Positions 1 to 8,187 are shown, counted from the stretch's first letter. The stretch is 64,000 bases of DNA from Mesobacterium_A hydrothermale (GCF_035818635.1 NZ_JAYLLH010000004.1:1-64000); one strand, 5' to 3'. Translations and numbers: made by a program. Notes: generated from the letters alone by a model not told the origin.

Positions 1-37
1 TCCCAGCCATCGCTGATCCTCCAATTGCGGGACAAAT

Positions 38-301
38 CTATCCCAGTTGGTGGACCACTTTCAGGGGGCTATTCCACCTTACGCGCCAAAACTTTCCTGC
101 GCGTTCGTAGACCGCACCCGGCGTTAGCTTATTGAAAATCTTTAGTACGCCTTTGCCGACGCACAGGTTCGAAGACTTGTCGAAGTACGCCAACTTTTCG
201 TCGTTCAGTTGGAACAAGTGACTAGCGGCAGCGTCCTGATACAAGAACCCAGCCGTTTCGTATTCTGCCAACATCCATCGCGCGGCTTCTTCTTCGGTCA
301 T
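38..301 (-). CDS. Small DUF6953-like protein of unknown function
   Basis: An 87-residue cytosolic-looking protein with no signal peptide or membrane segment. Its pattern (acidic N terminus, WML, LYQ, a central FNKLTPG segment and a tryptophan-rich WRVRW end) resembles, from memory, the small DUF6953 family, which has no known function. The start ATG overlaps the stop of the upstream DUF2158 gene by 4 bp (ATGA), so the two are almost certainly translated together. The stretch is visibly lower in GC than the rest of the window, which suggests acquired DNA. The family call is from pattern memory only; the gene itself is well supported by the coupled overlap. Confidence 0.55.
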   Translation of the reverse strand: MTEEEAARWMLAEYETAGFLYQDAAASHLFQLNDEKLAYFDKSSNLCVGKGVLKIFNKLTPGAVYERAGKFWRVRWNSPLKVVHQLG

Positions 302-489
302 GACGTCGAAGGCGCAACGTATTCTTTGAGCGTGTCCTCTTGAAAGACCGCTCGTTCATTCGACGCACCTTTGAACCATTCGCATGTGTAAGTCTGACTG
401 CCCATAGAGTCGTTGACCTTGGATACGGTCATCGCAGGGCCACCGGATTTCAGTTGTACAATGTCGCCGGGGGAGAATTTGCTTGCCAT
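298..489 (-). CDS. DUF2158 (YodC-like) small protein
   Basis: A 63-residue protein that reads as DUF2158: the GDIVQLKSGGPAMTV segment near the N terminus and the YTCEWF motif in the middle are family hallmarks. The frame extends to an upstream GTG at 507, but the ATG at 489 gives the usual family start (MASKFSPGD), so I chose it. Function of the family is unknown; it is small, probably a single SH3-like barrel, and often found on plasmids, phages and islands. It is the first gene of a two-gene unit with the DUF6953-like gene, and lies between that gene and tRNA-Asn in the lower-GC left edge of the window. Confidence 0.8.
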   Translation of the reverse strand: MASKFSPGDIVQLKSGGPAMTVSKVNDSMGSQTYTCEWFKGASNERAVFQEDTLKEYVAPSTS

Positions 490-692
490 CGTAGCTGCTA
501 GCCTCACTTAGTGTTCACGTTTCGTATCATCATACCGAATGAAGCGAAGCAATGCCAGCATGTTTGAAGTCGAAGCTATCACGGCACAAGATACGGTAGC
601 ACCCGAAACATCCGATCACGTCTTCGTGAGCGGTCGGGCGACCGGAACGCCCCTGACAACCGACCCAAAAGCAAGAGTAGGTTGTTAGTAGG

Positions 693-712
693 ATTGGCTC
701 TACGCCAATTTT
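693..712. terminator. Small hairpin with T-tail beside tRNA-Asn
   Basis: ATTGGC, a 5-base loop and GCCAAT form a 6-bp stem (693-709) followed by TTTT on the plus strand. No plus-strand gene precedes it. Read on the minus strand it lies about 25 bases past the tRNA 3' end but lacks a T-tract. It may be a weak tRNA terminator or an island remnant. The rest of 490-733 shows no gene. Confidence 0.3.
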
Positions 713-733
713 CCCAATGAAATCAAGGGTAAT

Positions 734-808
734 TGGCTCCGGCGGTAGGGATCGAACCTACGACCAATTGATTAACAGTCAACTGCTCTACCGCTGAGCT
801 ACGCCGGA
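734..808 (-). tRNA. tRNA-Asn (anticodon GTT)
   Basis: Read on the minus strand, 808 to 734 folds as a standard tRNA. The acceptor stem is TCCGGCG with CGCCGGA, the D-arm contains AGCTCAGCGGTAGAGC, the anticodon loop is CTGTTAA (anticodon GTT), and the T-arm carries GGTTCGATCCC. The encoded end is G-CCA at 737-734. The gene is complete at 75 nt with CCA encoded. Its 3' end faces the lower-GC left edge of the window, the orientation expected when an island has integrated at a tRNA 3' end. Confidence 0.97.
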
Positions 809-888
809 ACATGCGGGGCGTATAGCAATCTCGATTCCGGGCGTCCAGAGGGTTTTGTCACAAAACTCCAACTTTTTTGCCCGCACTG

Positions 889-1803
889 TCAGCAAAGTTC
901 GAAACGTGCCCCGGCATGCAGCGGGCCTGTGTGGGCAACCCGGGATTTTCCCATTAAATCAATCAGGTGCGCAAGGACGTTGCGGGTTGCGGCTGGCAGG
1001 AGCGCCGGCGGCGTCTCGGTGTAGATGCAGCGGGCCAGGTCCTGTGCCGTCGCAGCCCCCTGAGCCAACGTTTCCAGGATTGCCGCCTCCCGGGCGCGGC
1101 GGTGGGCGATCAGCCAGCGCAGCCGTGCGGTGGGATCGGTGATGGGCGCGCCGTGGCCGGAATGGAAGACCGACCAGTCGCGGCCGAGCAGCGCTTCGCA
1201 TGACGTCAGGAAATCCGTCAGGTCGCCGTCTGGCGGGGACACCAGCGAACTGGCCCAACCCATGACCAGATCTCCGCAAAAGAGCGCATCGCCCCATTCC
1301 AGCGAGATGTGATTGCCGAAATGACCAGGCGTGTGCCAGACCTTGAGCTGCCAGGTGTCGCCCGCGATGACATCCCCGCCGGCCACGTATTGGTCGGGGG
1401 TAAACGCGGTGTCGACACCTTCGCCACCGCCGACCGCGCTGTTGGCGGCCAGGGCCTGCATCACGGCCGACCGTCCGGCCAGGGCGTCGCCAAAGGCAAT
1501 GACAGGCGCGCCGGTCGCGGCGGCCAGGGGGCGCGCCAGCGGGGAATGATCGACATGGGCGTGGGTGACCACGATGTGGCTGATGTGCTGGCCCGGTTGC
1601 AAGGCCGCAAGGATCGCGGCGAGGTGGGCGTTGTCGTCTGGGCCAGGGTCGATCACCGCCAACCCGGTTTCCCCCAAAAGATAGGTGTTGGTGCCACGAA
1701 AGGTCATTGGCGACGGATTCGGGGCCAGCACCCGGCGCAGCCCGGGGGCCAGTGTTTCGGGCAGTCCGGGGACGGGGCGGAAATCGGGATCGGGATCCTG
1801 CAT
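889..1803 (-). CDS. MBL-fold metallo-hydrolase (LACTB2/glyoxalase II-like)
   Basis: About 304 residues of metallo-beta-lactamase fold. The metal-binding HAHVDH motif lies at residues 81-86, followed by the HTPGH segment and FCGDLVMG, which supply the remaining zinc ligands. The N-terminal GTNTYLLG and AVIDPGP segments are typical of the LACTB2/GloB-like subgroup, which acts on thioesters or RNA; substrate cannot be told from sequence. The frame runs upstream to 1977 into the kinase gene on the other strand, so the ATG at 1803 was chosen. It is divergent from the histidine kinase with about 50 bp between starts. Confidence 0.85.
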   Translation of the reverse strand: MQDPDPDFRPVPGLPETLAPGLRRVLAPNPSPMTFRGTNTYLLGETGLAVIDPGPDDNAHLAAILAALQPGQHISHIVVTHAHVDHSPLARPLAAATGAPVIAFGDALAGRSAVMQALAANSAVGGGEGVDTAFTPDQYVAGGDVIAGDTWQLKVWHTPGHFGNHISLEWGDALFCGDLVMGWASSLVSPPDGDLTDFLTSCEALLGRDWSVFHSGHGAPITDPTARLRWLIAHRRAREAAILETLAQGAATAQDLARCIYTETPPALLPAATRNVLAHLIDLMGKSRVAHTGPLHAGARFELC

Positions 1804-1854
1804 CGGGTCACTTTCTGCGTGGTGCACGCGCGGTGGTTTCGATAGCCTTAGCGC

Positions 1855-3138
1855 ATGTCGTTCAAATGGCTCAAACGCTATATGCCTCGTGGCCTGTATG
1901 GCCGTGCAGCGCTGATCCTGATCCTGCCGGTTGTGACCTTGCAACTGGTGGTTTCCATCGTGTTCATCCAGCGCCACTTCGAGGATGTTTCAGAACAGAT
2001 GAGCACAGAGGTCGCGCGCGAGTTGCGCGTGGCGCTGAAGGGCGACGCGGCGCTGCGCGAAGCGCTGGAGTTCGGCGTCGCCATTGTGCCCGAAAGCGCG
2101 GTGCCGGCACAGGATTCGCGGCAATGGTACGATCTGTCGGGACTTGTCGTGACAAGCGTTCTGCGCGACCGGCTGGAAGGGGTTCAGCGGGTGCTTTTAC
2201 CTGATGACCGGACAGTGGTTCTGTTTCTGCGCGACGATGGGACTGTCCGGCAGGTGGTGTTTGACAGGCGGCGGGCGTCAGCGTCGAATCCGCACCAGTT
2301 GTTGGTGCACATGGTTTTCTTTGGCGGTCTGATGACGGTGATCGCCTTTGTCTATCTGCGCAACCAACTGCGACCGATCACCCGGCTGGCCCGCGCGGCA
2401 GAGGCGTTCGGGCGCGGGCGCACGTTGCCCTATGCGCCGTCTGGCGCGGTCGAGGTGCGCGCTGCGGGGCATGCGTTCCTTGACATGCGCAACCGGATCG
2501 AGCGGCAGATCGAGCAGCGCACGATGATGCTTTCGGGGGTCAGCCATGACATGCGAACCCCTCTGACGCGGATGAAGCTGGCACTGTCGATGCTTGACGA
2601 TGCCGAGCGCGCACCGTTGGAACGCGACGTGGCTGATATGGAACGGCTGCTGGATGCGTTTCTGGAATTTGCCCGGGGCGAAGCCGGGGCAGGGAGCGCG
2701 GAGCCGACCGACCCGGTCGCGCTGGTGACAGAGATCGTCGAGAAAGCGCGGCGTGCCGGAACCGAAGTGGAACTGGCGCTGGTCGAAGGGCACGGCAAGG
2801 TCGCGCTCCGCCCGCTGTCGATTGCGCGTGCGGTGGACAACCTGATCGGCAATGCGGTCAGATACGCCAGCCAGTGCGAGGTCTCGGTGCTGCTGACCGA
2901 AAAGGCGCTGCGTATCCGGGTGGAAGACGACGGCCCCGGTATCTTGCCCGAAGACCGGGAACGGGCGATGCGCCCGTTTGTCCGTTTGGACCCCGCGCGG
3001 AACCAGGATCGGGGGTCTGGCGTGGGGCTGGGGCTTGCGATCGCCGCGGACATCGCCCGCAGTCACGGTGGCGTGCTGCGGCTGGGGGCCAGCGAGCGGC
3101 TGGGCGGGCTATGCGCCGACATCGTGATCGGGCGCTGA
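1855..3138 (+). CDS. EnvZ-like sensor histidine kinase
   Basis: A 427-residue inner-membrane kinase. TM1 is about residues 18-38, a periplasmic loop runs to about 148, TM2 is about 150-168, then HAMP. The H-box VSHDMRTPLTRM has the phospho-accepting His at 231. The ATPase domain shows the N-box (DNLIGNAVRYA), DDGPGI and GVGLGLAIA. The SHD-RTPLTR H-box and PFVRLDPARN segment resemble EnvZ, which autophosphorylates and phosphorylates an OmpR-type regulator. No response regulator is adjacent: the neighbour upstream is the divergent hydrolase and downstream is a small secreted protein. The partner must be elsewhere, so the specific EnvZ role is inferred. Confidence 0.85.
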   Translation: MSFKWLKRYMPRGLYGRAALILILPVVTLQLVVSIVFIQRHFEDVSEQMSTEVARELRVALKGDAALREALEFGVAIVPESAVPAQDSRQWYDLSGLVVTSVLRDRLEGVQRVLLPDDRTVVLFLRDDGTVRQVVFDRRRASASNPHQLLVHMVFFGGLMTVIAFVYLRNQLRPITRLARAAEAFGRGRTLPYAPSGAVEVRAAGHAFLDMRNRIERQIEQRTMMLSGVSHDMRTPLTRMKLALSMLDDAERAPLERDVADMERLLDAFLEFARGEAGAGSAEPTDPVALVTEIVEKARRAGTEVELALVEGHGKVALRPLSIARAVDNLIGNAVRYASQCEVSVLLTEKALRIRVEDDGPGILPEDRERAMRPFVRLDPARNQDRGSGVGLGLAIAADIARSHGGVLRLGASERLGGLCADIVIGR

Positions 3139-3256
3139 GACAAGTCTTTTAAAATCAGCGACAAAGCCCGCAATCCCGCCACGAATCAAGCGCGTTTTGG
3201 CACCGATGTCGGTGTTGTCTGGCACCAGTTCCAGAGTTCCAAGACGGAGGAGTCCC

Positions 3257-3565
3257 ATGTCCAAGATCATGCTTGCTGCGCTGTTGGTCATTATCAGCAC
3301 GTCGGTCACGCTGGCCGGTTTGCCATCGGCGCAGGGCGCGCAGAGCGCGCCGTTGCTGGAAACGACCCAGCACCAGCCCTGGCTGGAAGCGGCGACCCGG
3401 CAGGTGCCGCCGCCCGGCTATGGCGGACAATATTTTACCACGCCGGACAACTGCACCTATTCCCGGACGCAGGCCCCGGGCTACCCGGTGATGTGGATCC
3501 TGATCCTCAATCCCTATACCCTGGGCAAGCCTCAGGCGCACCGGGGCTGCCCTGGCGCGCTGTGA
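3257..3565 (+). CDS. Small secreted hypothetical protein
   Basis: A 102-residue protein with an N-terminal signal peptide (MSKIML, then a hydrophobic stretch, likely cleaved after the AQG/AQS region around residue 28). The mature part has three cysteines and a PPPGYGGQYFTTPDNC segment; no family is recognised. The ATG at 3257 is preceded by a good Shine-Dalgarno (GGAGGAG), better than the upstream in-frame ATG at 3197. It probably acts in the periplasm. It is convergent with the DUF3592 gene that ends 9 bp away. Confidence 0.6.
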   Translation: MSKIMLAALLVIISTSVTLAGLPSAQGAQSAPLLETTQHQPWLEAATRQVPPPGYGGQYFTTPDNCTYSRTQAPGYPVMWILILNPYTLGKPQAHRGCPGAL

Positions 3566-3574
3566 CCCCCGCAG

Positions 3575-4309
3575 TCAGGGCTGGCGGCGGCCCACGTCGC
3601 CTGCCCACCACGCGCGCTTCAGCCCCTGATAGATGGTGATATTGCTGCCCGGTTTGATATGGTCCAGCTGTTCGCGCGGATAGACCAGGCTCTTGCCGGT
3701 CCGGCCGCTGCCTTCGCGCCAAGTCAGGCGGTACAGATAACGGTTGTTTACGCGCGTATTCGTTCGTTCTATCCCCAGTACCTCGGCGGTTTCCTCGATA
3801 CCGAAACGGCGAGCCCGGACTGCGGCGACGGCGCGTCTGCCAAAATACCACAGCGCGCCAAGAAAGCCCGCGCCGAAGATCAATCCGATCATCTGGGTGA
3901 TCCGCGCCGCGGTGAGGTGTTCGCCTTGCGAGGTCTCGATCTTCGAGGGTGCGCTTTCCAGGTACCAGACCGGAATCGTACTGCCGGGCGACGCGGAATT
4001 ATAGAGCGCAGAGCCAACAGATTGGTGCACGTTCATCGTCTGTCCAGCGTTGGTCGTATAGTCCAGCACAAGGAAATACGCGACAGTCCGATCGCCATCG
4101 CTGTCGCGGTTTTCGCGGAAATACTTGTCGGCCACGGTCGCAGTGGTTTGCCTGCCTTCACGCTCGAACCGTTCCGCGGTAGACAACGACACCACGCTGA
4201 CGGCGGTCAATACCAGCAGCAGCGCCAGCGGAATCAGCACGGCCCAACCGCCCATGCGCCAGAACAGCCTGAAAAACGAAACAGGTTTGTTGCCCGCCAG
4301 TCGTGCCAT
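3575..4309 (-). CDS. DUF3592-type membrane protein
   Basis: About 244 residues with two membrane segments: one near residues 17-40 (WAVLIPLALLLVLTAVSVV) and one around 140-160 (IGLIFGAGFLGALWYFG). The domain between them, with the TATV, YFLVLDYTT, and PGSTIPVWYLESAPS pattern, matches DUF3592, a beta-rich extracytoplasmic domain of unknown function. A similar repeat appears after the second segment. The ATG at 4309 was chosen because the upstream extension to 4393 lacks family similarity. It is divergent from ccmE. Function unknown. Confidence 0.7.
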   Translation of the reverse strand: MARLAGNKPVSFFRLFWRMGGWAVLIPLALLLVLTAVSVVSLSTAERFEREGRQTTATVADKYFRENRDSDGDRTVAYFLVLDYTTNAGQTMNVHQSVGSALYNSASPGSTIPVWYLESAPSKIETSQGEHLTAARITQMIGLIFGAGFLGALWYFGRRAVAAVRARRFGIEETAEVLGIERTNTRVNNRYLYRLTWREGSGRTGKSLVYPREQLDHIKPGSNITIYQGLKRAWWAGDVGRRQP

Positions 4310-4475
4310 GTCGCCCCCCGTCTTTGTGGCGATGATGGGAACGCAGGGACCGGCGTCAAGGTCTTCACATTTCTGCCAGTTGACCCGCGTCAAATCGCGC
4401 GGGCTCTCCCCTTTCTATGCTCAATCGTCTATATAGCTTTCACAAGCACAATGGCCTGTCAGGAGGAGGTCCCCT

Positions 4476-4925
4476 ATGGCATTGAAATCGCTGAAAAAGC
4501 AGCGACGCGTCCAGGTGGTTGCCCTGGCCGCTGTTGCGTTGATCATCTCGACCGGGCTGATCGGCTATGCGATGCGCGACGGGATCAATTTCTTCCGCTC
4601 TCCCAGTCAGGTGGCCGAAGCCCCGCCCGCGCCGAACGAAACCTTCCGGATCGGGGGCCTGGTGGAAGAGGGTTCGCTGGTGCGCGGACAGGGTCAGACC
4701 ATCACCTTTAACGTAACGGACGGCGGCGCGACGATCCCGGTAACCTTCTCGGGGGTGCTGCCTGATCTGTTCGATGAAAATCAAGGCATGGTGGGTACCG
4801 GGCGCTACATCAACGGCGTGTTCGAAGCGTCGGAAATCCTGGCCAAGCATGATGAAACCTACATGCCAAAAGAGGTCATCGACGCGCTGAAGGAACAAGG
4901 CATCTACCAAGAGCCCAGCAGCTGA
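4476..4925 (+). CDS. ccmE: Cytochrome c maturation heme chaperone CcmE
   Basis: A 149-residue periplasmic heme chaperone anchored by one N-terminal membrane helix (about residues 13-32). The AKHDETYMP motif supplies the covalent heme-binding His125 and nearby Tyr129. The OB-fold core (FRIGGLVEEGSL, VTFSGVLPDLF, EGQG-like) is standard. CcmE receives heme from CcmABCD and hands it to CcmF/CcmH for attachment to apocytochrome c. A strong Shine-Dalgarno (AGGAGG) precedes the ATG. ccmF and ccmH follow, but only after an inserted endolysin-holin pair; ccmABCD are not in the window. Confidence 0.97.
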   Translation: MALKSLKKQRRVQVVALAAVALIISTGLIGYAMRDGINFFRSPSQVAEAPPAPNETFRIGGLVEEGSLVRGQGQTITFNVTDGGATIPVTFSGVLPDLFDENQGMVGTGRYINGVFEASEILAKHDETYMPKEVIDALKEQGIYQEPSS

Positions 4926-4969
4926 CCGCCGCGCGCCGCGGTGAAGCGCGGTTAAGCATTTGAATTCAG

Positions 4970-5001
4970 CCTCTTGCCCGAGGTTTCAATCAGGCAAGAG
5001 G
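4970..5001 (+). promoter_or_regulatory. Hairpin that can bury the Shine-Dalgarno of the endolysin
   Basis: CCTCTTGCC (4970-4978) and GGCAAGAGG (4993-5001) are perfect inverted repeats of 9 bp with a 14-base loop. The right arm contains the AAGAGG Shine-Dalgarno of the muramidase gene whose ATG is at 5007. No T-tract follows, so this looks more like a translation-control hairpin than a terminator for ccmE. Confidence 0.55.
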
Positions 5002-5006
5002 CAAAC

Positions 5007-5630
5007 ATGTCCCAGAGCAGACCCACCGTTCGGCAACTGGCCGAAGACATCGTCGCGCGCGAAGGCGGCTTTGTGAACGATCCCGCCGATCCCGGGGGCG
5101 CCACCAAATACGGGGTCACAATCCACACGATGCGTCGGCTCGGGCTGGACCTTGACGGCGACGGCGCGGTCGGCGTGTCAGATGTCGCGCGGCTGAGCCG
5201 GTCTCAGGCGGTGGATATCTTTCTTGACCACTACTTTGCGCGGCCCCGTCTGGCCGATCTGCCCCAAGCGCTGCAACCGTCGGTTTTTGACATGTACGTC
5301 AATGCGGGCAGCAACGCGGTTAAGATCTTGCAACGGCTGCTGCGCGACATGGGTCAGCCAGTGGCGATCGACGGGGCCATCGGGCCCCAGACCATCGCAG
5401 CCGCGCAGGCGGCCATGGCGGCGGCGCCAGACCATTTCGTGGATGCCTACGGGATCGCGCGGCGAAACTATTACTTCTCCTTGGCCGATGCCCGGCCCGC
5501 GTCGCGTAAATACGCCCGTACCCGACAGGGTGGCAAAGGTGGCTGGATCCTGCGGGCTGAAGAATTCATCAGCCCGCGCTACCATCTGACCAAGGCAGAG
5601 TTCGACCAGAGGGTCGCAGCATGGGCCTGA
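5007..5630 (+). CDS. Holin-associated N-acetylmuramidase (GH108 endolysin)
   Basis: A 207-residue peptidoglycan hydrolase. The N-terminal glycosyl hydrolase 108 domain shows EGGFVNDPADPGG, with the probable catalytic Glu19, then TKYGVT. A C-terminal peptidoglycan-binding-3 type domain includes VAIDGAIGPQT. There is no signal peptide, so it needs a holin to reach the wall. The next gene, which overlaps it by 10 bp, encodes that holin. This pair sits between ccmE and ccmF. The related R. capsulatus endolysin (rcc00555, from memory) lyses cells to release gene transfer agent particles; that role here is inference. The ATG at 5007 was chosen over 4974, which would extend through the upstream hairpin. 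Confidence 0.9.
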   Translation: MSQSRPTVRQLAEDIVAREGGFVNDPADPGGATKYGVTIHTMRRLGLDLDGDGAVGVSDVARLSRSQAVDIFLDHYFARPRLADLPQALQPSVFDMYVNAGSNAVKILQRLLRDMGQPVAIDGAIGPQTIAAAQAAMAAAPDHFVDAYGIARRNYYFSLADARPASRKYARTRQGGKGGWILRAEEFISPRYHLTKAEFDQRVAAWA

Positions 5631-6163
5631 TCGAACGCGTTCTGACGCTCGTGTTTGGGGCGGACCGCAACGTGATCGCTGAAACCGCAGAGGTTTTCCG
5701 CGTGAACGCAGAAGCCGAGGCCAAGCGCGGCGCGGATCTGCAGGGGGCAGCCCTGCGCCAGTTCGCGGCAGAGTTCTCCTGTGCGCGCAGTGGCTGGTTC
5801 GACCGGATGATTGACGGGCTGAACCGCATTCCGCGACCGGCTTTGGCATTGGGGACTCTGGGCCTGTTCGTAGCCGCGATGGTTGACCCGATCTGGTTCG
5901 GCGCGCGCATGACCGGGCTGGCGTTGGTGCCCGATCCGCTGTGGTGGCTGCTGGGCGCCATCGTCAGTTTCTATTTCGGGGCGCGGCATCAGGCCAAAGG
6001 TCAGGACTTCCAGCGCGATATCGCCCGCGCCCTTGCCGCATCGGTCCCCCAGGTGATCGACAGCGCGCAACGGATCGAAGCGCTGCGCCCTGACGGGCCA
6101 GAACCGCCAGCCGCGCCAGACAATCCCGCGCTGGCCGACTGGCAGGCGCTTGCGACAAAGTGA
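5621..6163 (+). CDS. Holin family protein (3TM phage-type holin)
   Basis: A 180-residue protein with two clear membrane segments, about residues 73-92 (PALALGTLGLFVAAMVDPIW) and 103-120 (PLWWLLGAIVSFYFGAR), and charged flanks. It resembles the holin family found next to GH108 muramidases in Rhodobacterales. Holins make inner-membrane lesions that let the muramidase reach peptidoglycan. Its ATG lies inside the last codons of the muramidase gene (10-bp overlap), so translation is coupled. No capsid, portal or integrase gene is nearby, so this is a domesticated lysis module rather than a prophage. Role in gene transfer agent release is inferred from R. capsulatus. Confidence 0.8.
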   Translation: MGLIERVLTLVFGADRNVIAETAEVFRVNAEAEAKRGADLQGAALRQFAAEFSCARSGWFDRMIDGLNRIPRPALALGTLGLFVAAMVDPIWFGARMTGLALVPDPLWWLLGAIVSFYFGARHQAKGQDFQRDIARALAASVPQVIDSAQRIEALRPDGPEPPAAPDNPALADWQALATK

Positions 6164-6222
6164 TCAAGTGGCGGGCCGGTTTTCCATTGGCCCGCCCATT
6201 TTCCGGCCCTATAACCAGCTGC

Positions 6223-8187
6223 ATGATTACAGAGCTCGGACACTTCGCCCTTATCCTCGCCTTTCTCGTTTCGATTGTGCAGGCTGTCGTACCGCTTGTC
6301 GGTGCCCAAAAACGCTGGCCCGGCTGGATGGCCGTCGCCGAACCTGCGGCCACGCTGCAGTTCATCCTGACCGCAGCGGCGTTTGCCGCGCTGACCCATG
6401 CGTTTGTCACGTCGGACTTCAGTCTGCGGTTGGTGGTCATGAACAGCCATTCGGCCAAGCCGATGCTGTACAAGATCAGCGGCGTATGGGGGAACCACGA
6501 AGGGTCCATGTTGCTTTGGGTGCTGATCCTGTCTTTGTTCGGCGCAATGGCGGCATGGTTCGGGGGAAACCTTCCACCGACCTTGCGGGCGCGGGTTTTG
6601 GCGGTGCAATCTTCGATTGCCGTGGCATTCTTCGCCTTCATCATCTTCACCTCAAACCCGTTCCTGCGCATGGCCGTGCCGCCGTTTGACGGCCAGGACT
6701 TGAACCCGCTGCTGCAGGACCCTGGTTTGGCGTTTCACCCGCCGTTCCTGTACCTGGGCTATGTCGGCCTGAGCATCTGTTTCAGTTTTGCCGTCGCCGC
6801 CTTGATCGAAGGCCGCGTGGATGCCGCCTGGGGCCGGTGGGTGCGTCCCTGGACGCTGGCTGCGTGGGTCTTCCTGACCATCGGCATCGCGCTGGGGTCG
6901 TGGTGGGCCTATTACGAGCTGGGCTGGGGCGGTTTCTGGTTCTGGGACCCTGTTGAAAACGCGTCCTTCATGCCTTGGCTTCTGGCCGCCGCCTTGCTGC
7001 ATTCCGCCATCGTGGTCGAGAAGCGCGAGGCGCTGAAAAGCTGGACCATCCTGTTGGCGATCCTTGCCTTTGGCTTCTCGCTGATCGGTACGTTCATTGT
7101 CCGCTCGGGTCTGCTGACGTCGGTCCATGCCTTCGCCAGCGACCCCGAACGCGGTGTGTTTATCCTGGGGATCCTGGTGGTCTACACTGGCGGGGCGCTG
7201 ACGCTGTTCGCGGCGCGCGCCAACGTGATGCAGGCCAAGGGTGTGTTTGGCATCGTCAGCCGCGAATCCGCGCTTGTGGCCAACAACATTTTCCTGGCGG
7301 TCGCCTGTTTCGTGGTCTTCGTCGGCACGCTTTGGCCCGTGGTCGCGGAACTTCTGTTTGCCCGCAAGCTGAGCGTCGGCGCACCGTTCTTCGAGATGGC
7401 CTTTACCCCGTTCATGGTTCTGCTTGGGCTGCTTCTGCCGATTGGCGCCATGATGCCGTGGAAGCGGGCCAACGTTGGACGCGTTCTGCGCCAACTGGCT
7501 CCGGCGCTTTTCCTGGCGCTGGCATTGGCCGGACTGGTCTGGGCGATGCAAACCGGCAAGACGCTGTTGGGCCCTGTCGGGGTGTTTCTGGGGACCTGGC
7601 TTGTGGCAGGCGCGATCACCGACCTTTACAGCCGTCTTGGCAAAAACCGTGACCTGTCCCGACTGCTGCGCCTGCCGCGCGCCGACTGGGGCAAAGCGGT
7701 GGCCCATGGCGGGCTGGGTATCACGATGCTGGGCATTGCCGGGCTGATGGCGTGGCAAGAGGAAGACATCCGCGTCGCCTATGTTGGCCAACCCTTCACC
7801 GTAGGCGCGTTCGAGTTCGAATTGAACGGCGTGGAACGCGTGCAGGGTCCGAACTACTTCTCCAACATGGCGGATGTCAGCGTACGTCAGGACGGCGAAA
7901 CCATCGCAACCCTCTACCCTGAAAAGCGCAACTATCCGGTGCAGCAGATGCCCACGACCGAGGCCGCCATCGACTATCGCTTGATGCGCGATGTCTATGT
8001 GGTGATTGGCGATCCGCAGGATGACGGCGGGTGGGTGATGCGCGTCTACCTGAAACCCCTGGCCAACTGGATCTGGGGCGGATGCATCCTGATGGCGATT
8101 GGCGGCTTCCTGTCGCTGAGCGATCGTCGCTTCCGCGTGGCGGCTGGCGCGCGCAAATCACAGATGGTGGGGGTTCCCGCGGAATGA
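6223..8187 (+). CDS. ccmF: Heme lyase CcmF
   Basis: A 654-residue polytopic membrane protein with many transmembrane helices. The WWD heme-handling signature is present (WGGFWFWDPVENASFMPW, about residues 235-252), as is the early HSAKPMLYKISGVWGNHEGS segment. CcmF works with CcmH (and CcmI) to transfer heme from CcmE to apocytochrome c in the periplasm. The ATG at 6223 was chosen: it gives the normal MITELGHFAL start, while the frame extension to 6160 overlaps the holin stop. It overlaps ccmH by 4 bp at its stop. Confidence 0.97.
   Translation: MITELGHFALILAFLVSIVQAVVPLVGAQKRWPGWMAVAEPAATLQFILTAAAFAALTHAFVTSDFSLRLVVMNSHSAKPMLYKISGVWGNHEGSMLLWVLILSLFGAMAAWFGGNLPPTLRARVLAVQSSIAVAFFAFIIFTSNPFLRMAVPPFDGQDLNPLLQDPGLAFHPPFLYLGYVGLSICFSFAVAALIEGRVDAAWGRWVRPWTLAAWVFLTIGIALGSWWAYYELGWGGFWFWDPVENASFMPWLLAAALLHSAIVVEKREALKSWTILLAILAFGFSLIGTFIVRSGLLTSVHAFASDPERGVFILGILVVYTGGALTLFAARANVMQAKGVFGIVSRESALVANNIFLAVACFVVFVGTLWPVVAELLFARKLSVGAPFFEMAFTPFMVLLGLLLPIGAMMPWKRANVGRVLRQLAPALFLALALAGLVWAMQTGKTLLGPVGVFLGTWLVAGAITDLYSRLGKNRDLSRLLRLPRADWGKAVAHGGLGITMLGIAGLMAWQEEDIRVAYVGQPFTVGAFEFELNGVERVQGPNYFSNMADVSVRQDGETIATLYPEKRNYPVQQMPTTEAAIDYRLMRDVYVVIGDPQDDGGWVMRVYLKPLANWIWGGCILMAIGGFLSLSDRRFRVAAGARKSQMVGVPAE

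Noticed and set aside
5007..6163. Prophage
   Set aside because: Only the lysis pair is present; no integrase, capsid, portal or tail gene flanks it, and ccm genes resume directly after.
6652..7791. Minus-strand frame antisense to ccmF
   Set aside because: Shadow of the real ccmF; charged and repetitive composition, with no family resemblance.
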